Origin: Apostichopus parvimensis
Lineage: Eukaryota > Echinodermata > Holothuroidea > Aspidochirotida > Stichopodidae
DNA: 23,923 nucleotides
NCBI GenBank assembly: GCA_000934455.1
Contig: KN883609.1
Coordinates: 121,730-145,652, forward strand
Direction: 5' to 3'
In this document: positions 1-10,020 of the stretch, in pieces
Layout of the letters: each line of letters begins with the position of its first letter
Numbering within the stretch: position 1 is the first letter of the stretch
Translations under genes and position numbers: made by a program
Notes under the pieces: generated by a model
What the model was told of the DNA's origin: nothing
Database searches by the model: none
What the model saw: only the letters and a program-made list of their open reading frames with translations

Positions 1-714
1 CCCCTCTCCCCCAAATGGCACTTTTCTTTATAGCTAATTGTAGAGTTGGCCATTAGAAAGGGTTTCAGTTAATAAGCAAAGAAAACTCTGATTTAATTTG
101 AGTGATTATACCAGATTTGACTTTCCTTCACACACAAGGTTGAAGACTTTGATCAAGTCTAAATTATGACATTATCAGGGCTCTATCTTGTACATGTACA
201 GGATAAAAGACTACATGGCTAAATAGCCAAACTGACCAGGAACAATTTCAAGGCCTTTTAATTTATATATGTATCACGGTCGTCGTCGTTGTCTTTCCTT
301 CTTCCTTAAAATCATTCCAAAAAATTCATGTCAGTATTGCACGGTGAGTTTGATCTCTGCTAAACGATGAAGACTTTCGATTAGAGGGTTTTTTTTTTTT
401 TCCTTTTTTCTTGTCTTTATACGAAACAGGAATGTTTTCAGAGACAACATCATTTGCCGCTAAACTTTCACTTACTGTAAAACTTGGTTTACATACAATT
501 TTTCCCCTCCCGTTTCCCCAGAGACCTAATGACCTCTGCGTGAACTCATCAACACAAGAATCTCCCCTGTAATATGTTTCTTTGGTCCTTTTTTATTAAG
601 GAAATATACCCTAAAGTTGAAGGAAGTGCCTTGAATTCAGATGGCATTGCACTAGTTTTTATGAATCTAGTTTTACATCACATTTTTATTAAAAGTGTTG
701 CCAACTCTTTCACA
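1..714. other. AT-rich non-coding stretch, no gene seen
   Basis: No reading frame with a recognisable domain is present. It holds a poly-T run near 390-402, a short CGT run near 279-288 and a 12-bp palindrome TGTACATGTACA near 189-200. I see no RNA gene, and no repeat family that I recognise. It is either intergenic or intronic. Confidence 0.5.
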
Positions 715-1107
715 GACTTTGATTGATGGCTTTTTTTGTTGTGTATAAAGCTAAAATCATAAACAATCGCCCTCTTACATCTGGGACTCGCTTCCGCTAC
801 AGCAGACGACAGCTCAGGTCATCTACATCACCACCTCATTTTATTGTACATACCCAAAACACACAGTGTGTCAATTGCTTGCCTGATCGGTCATTCTCAT
901 GTTTTGGTCCTAAACAATGGAACGCTCTTCCATACCACATCAAGGACGCTCAGACTGCATGAATTTATTCAAGAAACTGCTAAAATTCTATCTGCTTGAA
1001 CAAGTGTGTTGCAATTAATTTCATGTAAACTGACTTTCAGCGCCTTTGAACGACTTTTGTTAACAATGGCGCTATATAAATGTTTTCTGATTGATTGATT
1101 GATTTTT
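715..1107 (+). mobile_element. 5'-truncated LINE 3' end (CR1/L2-like), decayed
   Basis: This is the tail of a non-LTR retrotransposon. The coding remnant (about 726-962) keeps the pattern found near the C-terminus of CR1/L2-superclade reverse-transcriptase proteins: VVYKA, then RRQLRSST, then RSFSCFGPKQWNALP, the family's 'R-S-F-x-x-x-G-P-x-x-W-N-x-L-P' signature. The frame stops with TGA at 960-962, but the expected continuation MNLFKKLLKFYLLEQ runs in the -1 frame at 959-1018, so a frameshift breaks it. A short 3' UTR follows with GCGCTATATAAAT at 1069-1081 and a (TGAT)n tail at 1088-1104, the usual 3' terminus of such elements. Everything upstream (endonuclease, reverse-transcriptase fingers and palm) is missing, as expected from truncated target-primed reverse transcription. 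The left boundary is uncertain. Family-level assignment is from memory of the motif, not from a search. Confidence 0.75.
726..1018 (+). pseudogene. Reverse-transcriptase C-terminal remnant, frameshifted
   Basis: This is the protein-coding part of the LINE tail. About 79 residues are open to the TGA at 960-962. The last 19 residues (MNLFKKLLKFYLLEQVCCN, stop at 1016-1018) lie in the -1 frame, so a one-base loss or equivalent change near 950-960 separates the two pieces. The region after the RSF...WNALP motif is normally a short 'LKxFKxxLKxYL' tail, and that is what the second piece matches. Neither catalytic residues nor an endonuclease are present, so no activity is possible from this copy. 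Confidence 0.7.
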
Positions 1108-3417
1108 TAATGCGCAACAAGATCTTATTTTCGAACCAGTCTTCACTTTGAAAATGCATGCAGTTTTTGTGTCTGCTTATGTATTGATGGTATTAAGCTA
1201 GATATATACTGAATTGACCAAGTTATTGTGAAATTATGCAAAATTATTTTACTCTCTCCATACAAACTGCACACAATTCAACTATACAGGATTCTGCACT
1301 ACCCTAGCGCAATACCCAAGTCGTCACCGACTAGCGTGTAATACCGTTAGCGTACCTAGCTCTATTCAAAGTTTTATGTATATTCGCACATAGTTTAATA
1401 CTGGTTAACATTGATACTTAATACTATTGCTTTTTTTTTTTTTGCTTACGACCTGTGTAAGCCGAATTTCCGATAGTGGACGCTACATTCAATTCAATAT
1501 AACATGAAAAAGACGCTGGCAGGGTCAACCCAGCCTGCGACACTTACAAGACTGTTGTACTGTTTAACTTTAGTCCATTACAATTACTGTACTGTACAAT
1601 AAAAATTAAAAAAACAAGGAGAGAAAAGAGAAGAAGGATCTAGATACCTCTTCAGCACTTGAAAACAAATCTACTGTAGTATGAGAAAGCATTCCAAATA
1701 AAACGTATCTGCTTATACACACCGCGTTGTCAAGGCACTATTTGGCAGTCGCGTTTCTTTGCAGGATGCAAGAAAAAAAAACAATACAACCGGTGTTTTG
1801 ATTACGTTTACGCCAACAATGCTACCGTATGTATAGGCTGCGGGATTTTCATCAGACCCTACCCTCCCTTCTTTCTTTCCATTATAAAAAGGAAAGAGGC
1901 AAAAAAAAAACTGGTAAAGGTTTTAAACTTTAATAGAGACGACCTCCAACATCGTTCTAAATCTCAGGGACTCGAGTTTATTTTAAGTAAGCTGCTACAT
2001 TTTCGTGTGCAATGTGTGTCAAACAAAAAAAAAAATTGTTCCTTAAAGGAAATCGTATGAACTCACCTAAGGAAAACAATCAAGTTAGGGGATAAAAATA
2101 ATAAAATAAAACATTTGGAACAGAATCAGGGAAGTAAAAGTTTTTTCGTCTCATAATACTCCCTCAAGAAGATAAACATATTAAAACTTATCTTCCTCCT
2201 TGATTTGATGATCACAGCACCACCTATTAATATTAAACTTATCTGTATTTGTTATAAAATGATAGAAAGGAAAAAGAAAAGAAAAAAGGAAAAGGAAAAA
2301 ATGTTGAAAAAGGAAGAGTCGGGACATTTCCCTGTTTTCTCCCTCGGTGGTTGCAGATGTTAACGATTTAATAATCGCTGGGAAAATCAGTGGCATTGCC
2401 CTGGAAAACAATAGGCTCTATGTTTCTTTTGTTTTTTTTGCCTTTTATACAAATCAACAAACAAATTAGCCCTGAACGATTCATTTGGCTTCAAATGTCC
2501 GTAGAATGTTTAGCAGAATATTGAGAAAGAATTGAGAAAGATTGCGAAAGAAGTGGCAATCATGGCGCGACATGATGAAAATTGAAGAATATCTAGCACC
2601 ATAGTCCATGCCAATCAGTACCTCATAACCTTTCACATTTTGGGGGCTAAAACTGTGAGAAATGTTTAGGAAGGCGGAACCTTGACGCAGGGGATTAACT
2701 AGGAGGTTTAAAACTAGTCTTATGATCCAAACTGGCAGAGCTAGGGACTTGAGAAAGAAAAAGTTGTGCATTTGGAGCCTCCGATGTAATTAGTTACCTT
2801 TCGAGGGAGGTGGAAATTGGTGGCTGTGGCAATTGCTTGCACCACCCATTGCAACCTCAGACCCTGGAAGGCCAATCGCCTCACGGCTCAATGCATATGC
2901 CTTAGGTTTAAGCAAAGGTTATCCATCGGTACTGGCCCCAAACTTAGCATTCTTAAAACTTGTTAAAAAGTAGTCAATAGCACTTTTTCTGGTGGTTCTG
3001 ACCAAATAAATTATCCCCCCCGACATTCAGAAATGTTCAATTAGACAATTAAATGTGACACTAAAGCATAATCCCTTCGACTGCGGCAGTAAAATCGTTT
3101 CTGAAATTTCAACATGGGTGACCATTTAGGTGACATTCTAGCATATCTGGGTGGGCGAAACCTACGAGACCTTTCACGTCAACGTCGGATCTTGGTTTAT
3201 TTGATACTCACTGATAAGGAACGACTGTTTAATACCAACCAGGATGTCTTTCTTGGTCTGATAAGTGATTTATCAATTACTTTTCATATCAGCTAATCCC
3301 CATCTTTTTTTTTCTGAAATTTATATCACAGTATGTCATTTGTGATATTACCTTTACTTCTATATTCTTAAAAAGCTTCTTTGTTCAATACTAACTAAAC
3401 CATACAGGTTATGGTTC
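1108..3417. other. Non-coding AT-rich stretch, no gene seen
   Basis: Only short, unconserved frames occur here, for example a 60-residue frame at 3114-3296 (start MGDHLGDILAYLGG) that matches no family I know and has no splice or polyadenylation context. Poly-A and poly-T tracts are common (1430-1444, 1899-1910). A self-complementary patch around 2820-2850 contains GCAATTGC flanked by GGTGG and CCACC. I see no RNA gene or transposon. Confidence 0.5.
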
Positions 3418-3482
3418 AGGGGGAGGAGGAGGAGGAGGAGGAGGAGGAGGGGGAGGAGGAGGAGGAGGAGGAGGAGGAGGGG
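3418..3482 (+). repeat. (GGA)n homopurine microsatellite
   Basis: Sixty-five consecutive purines, made of two GGA/GAG arrays separated by a G5 run. Such mirror-symmetric polypurine tracts can form H-DNA triplexes, and GGA repeats can form stacked G-tetrads; that is known chemistry, not shown here. There is no reading frame that would make it a coding Glu/Gly tract with a plausible start. Confidence 0.95.
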
Positions 3483-6400
3483 TAGGGAGAGGTAGTTATC
3501 AACCTCACACACGTAACTCAAAAGTAAAATCTTGCATTTTGACCTAATTATAGACGGAAAATTTATATATGTCTAAATGTCTTAAAATATGTCTATATAT
3601 GTCTAAATATCTTAAAAAGCCTCAAAATGTACCAAAAATTTCAAACTTTTCCGGCAAAAGAGTTCCCAGACTCTCCTTCACCAAGGATCTGCTTCAATAA
3701 CCACCCCAGAGCCAAATCCTAGATCTGGCCCAGCCCTTACATACCCTTTATGCTGTGTCTTATGCAATTTATGTTTACATTAAAATTCATTTCTCTACCG
3801 AAATATTGTTTCTACCAGCCAGAAATCAAGATTATCAAAATGGCCTACATCGATCATCCTCGTCGTCAACCTATTAGTTTCTGTTTTATTGTTTTTTGGT
3901 GTGCTCTGCTCGGCCTTGCAGCATGCACCTCTCCCAGAGACATCATCGCAAACGTCATCACTTAAGGTACCCTTCTTTTCTTCATTTTTTTTTTCTTTGC
4001 CAGAGCATTAGAACGAAGAAATTGTTGAAAGACTCTTATTACAAAATAAAGAGTTTATCGATTTGGTTACAAATAGATCTCAGATCTTCTGACTTTGGGA
4101 TATTAAAAAACTTACACTCCCAAGGGTGACCGGATAAAAACTGCATCTCCAAAAGCCCTGGCCTACTTTCTTCCAATTCGGTCAATCGCAAAACGTTAAG
4201 AAATTATTTAAAATGGGACGGCGAATTTAATCTCGCAGGCCTAAAATCTGGCAAATGGGTTTCAAATTGGAGAGTAATACCACCATGATTATGGTTTTAG
4301 TTTATATATATACTTCATACTTTGTTTCGAGACGAGACTTTACCCCGTTTATAAAGTGGTGAAAAGATTTTTTTTTCTTTTTCTTAATGATACCAACTTT
4401 ATTAGAGTATTCGTGTACAAGCATAAATATATTTATACGCACAATCAACCGCTTAATGTGGCATGACCATGACACTGTGAAATCTGTGGTCGTGTAATGA
4501 TTGCACCAGTCTGACACAGATCTGTCACAGACCATTATTTTGGTTCGATTTCAGCAGTATCCTATCATTGGGGGAGGGGGGGGGGAGAAGTTTACGTATT
4601 TTTCCACTTTCAGATCTTAGAAAAGTTGAAAAAAAAATGTTTGCAAAAGTCACTCTGATGACAACCCCTGTTAAGTAAAAAAAAAAAACTAATACAATAA
4701 CCAAGTTAAATCAAACTGGATGGTTAGGGAGTTTTAATTCTACCCCAGCATTTTTATTAAAACAAATTCACAATATTTTTTCACTTCTTGTTTTTTTACA
4801 CTTTTTGAAAAATTAGAGTTCACTTTGAGGTTCTTTGCCTCCTTATTTTCTTGCTTATAATAAAACTTTTGTAAAACTGATTATTAAATTAAAGAGCACA
4901 AAATGTTTATTTGCTTTGACAGCCAACATATAAAGATACTTACCTATCTCCCCTCAACACAAACACACAATTCGAGAACAAATAATTATCCTACCATCTA
5001 TATATAAGTTCCTTTGCTGACTTAACAGACCAACTTTTATCTCTTTCTGACAGAAGCCCCCACCAAAATAGTTAAACTTCTTGAAACTAAATACAGATTG
5101 TTTCCATCAAACAATACTTTTTCCTGACATCTTTACACAACACCAATGTACCATCTAGCTTTAAGCTTGTTTTTTTTTTCTTTTTTCGATGGTCAGATGG
5201 ATTTTATTGACTTAAATTCTTGAAAAGGATAAATATGCCACTAACTACTAACTACTTGAATCCCTGGCTACTAGATATTGATCTACATTTTTTTTTATTC
5301 CAAAACTGTTGGATATCCTCCATGTCAACTTCTTCAATTCCTTAAGCCATTCCCTCATCCATCCATCCATCCAACTTCTGTTTTTTCTTTTCTTTTCTCT
5401 TCTTTTTTATCTCCTATTCTAGAGCAAACTGATGCCCTAAACAAGAGGGACGATTTGAATAAAATGACCCCCAATTCCACAGATGATATTGATCCTTTTG
5501 TAGTGGTCCTCCCTGTGTGTAAATCCCCGGTCTACGCATCACAATGGACGGTTGCTATGGCATTTTGATATTCAAACACAGTCAATTCCCAAACATTCAA
5601 CTTAAATAACAGGGCACACGGACACCTCTATGAACAAAGATTAAATATATTGACCAAACGACAAGTTGACAAGAAAAAACTGCACATGTTACCTGAAAGT
5701 GGACTGCCTTATATCTCTGCTCTATTGTCAGAGAGCTCAAAAGGGATTAAAAACACCACCGTCCAGCTCTTCTTCTCCCAGAGCGGGAAAAAAGAAGAAG
5801 AAAAGGAATCAATAGGCCGATATCTATGGCAACACTCGTCCAGTCCAACTTCACCTCAAAAAAATCTTGAGTATAAGGAAACGCCCGTCCTCAAATTACC
5901 AGCAAAACTCATCAAAAAGAACCGAGTATACACACATCTATATATACGACATACAATCAGCACTTAACATTTTTTTTCTGTGACGAGTGGTTTTAATCAT
6001 TAATTCTTCTTGCCCTTCGTGAAAAGTAGGAGCCTGCAGGTTATTACGTAATCTTACTCATATTCACCCCCCCCCCCTTCTGTACAGCCAATGTAATTGA
6101 ATGAAAAACAAAGTCTAGGCTGATAAAAAAATATATAAAAAAAAAAGTCTCATAGTTCTCCTGGTAGTGTCGAGAGAGAAAATGAAAAAGACTTGTTTTT
6201 TCTTTTTACAAATTGATTAAAGTAATTTCTTTTATAAAACTGTAATCTACTCATTGAGACCAGCAAAATGTTATATAAGCAAGATCCAATTTATATTGCT
6301 AAAGATAGGCATTAGCAGACTTGTATAGATGACTGTATCTATAGTTAAGTAACATGTGAAAAGAGAAAAGAGAAAAACAAAAGAGAGAGACCTGAAATCA

Positions 6401-6628
6401 TTTAGAGTTACACTGTAAATTCGTTTATTTGATTTTTGCTGTACCGCCGGGTTTTTAATTTTCCGGCGAAACATTTGACAGAGATTCTACAGACAAAAAA
6501 CGACCTGAATAATGGGTTTGCAAAAATCAATACTGCAAGTAGGTTTTAGTGTAAAGGAACATCTGTTTACGAATTGGAAGGGATTTTAACAGGAACGGCC
6601 GGTTGTTTAGCTGTCAATTTTTTTGCAG
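3483..6628. other. Non-coding stretch with simple repeats
   Basis: No supported gene. It contains two near-identical 'ATATATGTCTAAAT(G/A)TCTTAAAA' copies 30 bp apart (about 3565-3617), a G5-A-G10 run at 4570-4585, (CATC)4 at 5356-5372 and a C11 run at 6067-6077. Frames of 96 and 105 residues at 5278-5568 and 5650-5967 are low-complexity or without similarity that I recognise. A minus-strand donor-like site near 4943 (ATAG|GTAAGTAT) has no open exon next to it. Confidence 0.5.
3565..3617 (+). repeat. Two-copy 30-bp tandem repeat
   Basis: The motif ATATATGTCTAAAT(G/A)TCTTAAAA occurs twice with GTCT starting at 3571 and 3601, a 30-bp period, with one difference in the shared core. Short and AT-rich, probably replication slippage. 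Confidence 0.75.
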
Positions 6629-6676
6629 AGTAGAGATGTCACTGCTAAATTTCATTCATCAGAAAATTAAGGTCAG
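6629..6676 (+). other. Weak candidate 48-nt exon
   Basis: A pyrimidine-rich acceptor (CTGTCAATTTTTTTGCAG) ends at 6628 and a CAG|GTAATC donor follows 6676. Between them one frame is open through the 48 nt (residues VEMSLLNFIHQKIKV after one leading base), while the other two contain stops. Length is a multiple of three, so skipping it would keep frame. I recognise no protein family, and splice-like pairs this close together arise by chance in a T-rich genome, so this is only a candidate. Confidence 0.15.
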
Positions 6677-8021
6677 GTAATCGCTGGCAATGTTTTTGTG
6701 AGAGTTGGAGGAAGAGAAGGTTGAGGGTGGGTGGGAAAGGTGGCACCAGGGAAGGGGAGGGTGATAAGAGGGTTTGCTTACCCACAATGACGATCATTAT
6801 ACACATTTTAGTTTATGAAATAACAGCTGTTTTCCAGATGGGAGGTGAAAGGTCATCTCAAAGTTCTTCACTAAAATATTGTCCCACAAATGTACACATA
6901 CGTACAGTAAGGTATCAACAGTGGCTCAACAGACAGAATGTGTGGTATTTTATTAATTAAATACAGGGTATATAATTTTTTATTACAGTCAGTTATTACA
7001 GTGTCCTTTTTAATGTAATGTAATATGTTCTCATGAATATGTTTAGTCATATCACTGGTGCTTCTATGAATCTCATTTTGGTACCAAACATGTCATTAAT
7101 AGCTCTAGATTCCAAAATTTAAGTTTAAAAAGGAATTATGATATGCATGAATTACAAAATACAGAAAATTAAAGAAAAAAAACTGATCATTAAAATGTAG
7201 TTAAGTATCGCTTTAAATCTCTATAAGTTTAAATGAGCTTCACCTTTGTTTGACATTTTCTCTAATACAAAATGGTTAATAACTGGGGTAGCACAAGGTC
7301 TGTTGGTGCATCTAATTAACCATTTATTTAATCATCTTAACCTGGACAAAATTGGCTCATACTGTATACTTTAGCTCAAGTGATTCTTGCCACATTTTTT
7401 TGCAATGACGCGGTAGAATGAGTGTGCTAAGGTTGTGGGGAGACAGGTAAGCGAGGAACGAAGTAAATTTATATGTCATGAATACATTTCAAAAAAGTCA
7501 AAGCTTGGTTTATAAACTGGTCATCTAACATCAAGAACCTGTGTTGAGTTTACAATCTTCTTTTAAATACTAAAACAACAAATTCAGCCACAAAATCAGT
7601 ATACTTCTGCTCTCAGAATATTCCAGCTTAATATCAAAATGTTATGACTTTAATACCCCTACGAGACCTCTGATACCCTCTGTGATGGTACGATGAAAAA
7701 TCGCTTTACAAAGATCTGCATTTCAATCTCTTTCAGGTATTCTATGTCATTTTTATCGGTAATTTGAAACAAAGGCCAATCTCGCTAACAACAACAACAA
7801 GAGCCAAAACTTGATAGCACTCATGAGGTAAAATAGCCAAAAGGAAATCGATCAATTTCAATATGAAATTTGATACAGTTCTTTACATTTTCACTCAAAA
7901 TGAACTTTATATTGATATGCTGGTTGCATAATTTCAGACGCGGACGTGAACAAAACAAAATCGTTTAAAAAAAAATAAAGGATGAACAAAATGAGAATTG
8001 CCAGTTGCAGCATGCAGTAAT
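6677..8021. other. Non-coding stretch, isolated splice-like sites
   Basis: No supported gene. A near-perfect donor CAG|GTAAGC at 7444-7452 has no open exon before it: all frames back to the nearest acceptor-like site contain stops. An acceptor-like TCAATCTCTTTCAG ends near 7737. A short (AAC)n run lies near 7790-7802. The rest is AT-rich and featureless. Confidence 0.45.
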
Positions 8022-8050
8022 CCCCCTCACCCCCCACCTACCCCACCCCC
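8022..8050 (-). other. G-quadruplex motif on minus strand
   Basis: On the plus strand there are four C-tracts: C5, C6, C4 and C5, with spacers of 3, 5 and 1 nt. The minus strand therefore fits the G3+N1-7 quadruplex rule and the plus strand fits an i-motif. No gene is adjacent, so any regulatory role is unknown. Confidence 0.75.
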
Positions 8051-9129
8051 GACTTATCAGGTTTCCATTGACTAAACAAGAAACACTTTATTCAGGATAG
8101 AGGTAAAAAAGAGTCCATAGGAACTCTGGAACAAAAGGGTTACACTTTGTGAATGATCTGCCAAATATTGGAAAAGTGGCAGAAACCTACATTTATGGTC
8201 CGAGTAATACAATTGGATCGCTTTCACCGAGGTTGTGCATCTACAACCTATGCCACACACGATCATGACTGTATGATTGCAGAGAGGAAAATGGCCAACC
8301 TCGATACAAAAAAGATTGATAAAGATATGACGATCTCAACGCTTTGGCTACGTGCAAATTTTTCCTTGGGGCTTCCTTCAACATCGGTTGCAAAATAATT
8401 AGTACCTTTTGACAACATTGGTGTAGCTGTGCAAGGTGATTAATTTGGGTATTATGCATCACTGGGTACGATTAATGTTAGTAATTATATATTTAAGAAT
8501 TTTAATCTTTAAAGGCTGCTTTCAACTTTGACCCACAAAATGAGGTAACATAAACAAAATCACAGACCGAGTTCCATTTTTAGCAAGCAAGCCCCGAAGA
8601 GTTAAAAAAGAAAGAAAGAAAGGATGAAAGGAAAGAAACCAGGAAAAAAGCAGCCAGGTACATTGATAGAGTCAGTTTTATTAATCACACGAAAAATACA
8701 TTATCCTTTACCCTTAGGACAAAGCAATACAGATTTTCCAAAAACATTAAAACTTAAATGAAGAAATGGCAATAAACTTCAATTAATACCAAACTCGGTA
8801 GACTCGTTTTCACTTTGGGGAGTAAAGAGGGAAATCAATTTTTTTTTTAAATAAAGTGGCAAGTTTAGGGAACTAAATTTTGAAAGGAAACTTTTACAAT
8901 GTGCACAATGAAGACAGTAACTTCAAAACGTTGGTTTCAAAGATCATTAATGAGAAATGGTCAAACAGTAACAAAAGACAAATGACTTTTACAGCTCTTT
9001 TCAGAGTTTAATCGGGGAGCTTGTTGGTTAACGATTAAACACAGGCTTTTGTATTGATCAAGATGTACAGAGGCTGGGGAACGGTGCTCTATACACAGAG
9101 GGCACAACTAATGGAAGGAAAAAGTGCAT
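8051..9129. other. Non-coding stretch, no gene seen
   Basis: Three overlapping short frames on opposite strands at 8072-8462 indicate a stop-poor patch rather than a gene; none has recognisable motifs. A (GAAA)n-like purine run lies at about 8605-8640. Nothing else is evident. Confidence 0.45.
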
Positions 9130-9152
9130 GGGGGTGGGTGGGTGGGTGGGGG
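9130..9152 (+). other. Very strong G-quadruplex motif
   Basis: The run is G5-T-G3-T-G3-T-G3-T-G5: five G-tracts separated by single thymines. Four G3 tracts with one-base T loops form one of the most stable parallel quadruplexes known from oligonucleotide studies, and the fifth tract gives a spare. It could also be viewed as a short (GGGT)n microsatellite. Confidence 0.9.
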
Positions 9153-9982
9153 TGAAATGAGATGCTCAAAAAGGGAAAAAATGAAAACTCACTTTTAAGA
9201 ACGACCAATACATAAGTGGTGGATTTGATATCTTAAACATATATGTTGTAGTCCATTTCTTTTCTGCTTTTGTGCACTTATCAGAGGTCAAATCCTACCT
9301 AGGCTGAGTTCACCTTACAGATCAGACACCCCGAGTTTGGTGTTCAATTCATTTTTTAACTTCCGCCCGTTTACACTAGACACCGTGCTCCGTATCAGAC
9401 CCTGCCCTCTCGATCACCGAACAGGATGTCTAGGTTTGTGTACTTGAAGAAAATTATGTGCAAAAACATAAGCAGTGTGATGTGCTGCGGGCTGTTATAA
9501 ATACCCACTTTTATGTCAAATTCTGCATGTAACAGACAGCATCCGAGGTTGAATGTCAATGCTGATCCTGGGTCGATCCTGGGTCGATCCTGAGATCCTC
9601 CCCTTCGATCCTACTGTAGTCTATTGCAGGGTTTAAAAATTGCAATGGTCCCCTCCATGCTGACACTACAAATGGAACCCCAAATGTGAGGTTCAACACA
9701 TGCAGTAGTCTAATGTGAATGGACCCTATAGATCGTTCAGAGATGTGCGACTTATTCTGTTAATTAAACTTTATTGGAATTTACCAGTTGAAAGTCAATG
9801 ACAATCAGTTGTCTCACTATTATATATATATATACATGTACATAGAAATATATAGACCCTCTATTTATAACAAAGGTGCTCTCAAAAATGTACTTGGAAA
9901 ACCCCCCAAAACTGGTCAAACTGACACCACAATTTTCCACCTCCACTGATGCATTGATGCCCTACCTTTCTCTTCCTCTCCG
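9153..9982. other. Non-coding stretch with short direct repeat and AT run
   Basis: No gene seen. It includes the 11-bp repeat listed separately and an (AT)n run at 9822-9834. Sequence between about 9310 and 9740 is GC-richer than its flanks and may be an old interspersed repeat, but I could not find clear terminal inverted repeats. Confidence 0.4.
9564..9600 (+). repeat. 11-bp tandem repeat GATCCTGGGTC
   Basis: Two exact copies of GATCCTGGGTC at 9564-9574 and 9575-9585 are followed by two shorter GATCCT starts at 9586 and 9594. It is a small slippage repeat with no coding context. Confidence 0.85.
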
Positions 9983-10020
9983 CCCACTCCCCTGCCTCCC
10001 TTCCTCCCCTGCCCGCCCCC
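9983..10020 (-). other. C-rich block, minus-strand G-quadruplex potential
   Basis: Six C-tracts (C3, C4, C3, C4, C3, C5) with spacers of 1-5 nt on the plus strand give several possible quadruplexes on the minus strand. It sits inside a pyrimidine-rich stretch from about 9961 to 10021. Confidence 0.7.

Noticed and set aside
7395..7452. Exon ending in the strong donor CAG|GTAAGC
   Set aside because: All three frames between the nearest acceptor-like site and the donor contain stops. Only a non-coding exon would be possible.
9310..9740. MITE-like element with terminal similarity (TTCACCTTACAGATCAGAC versus TTCACATTAGACTAC)
   Set aside because: The similarity is too weak and the ends are undefined; no target-site duplication is visible.
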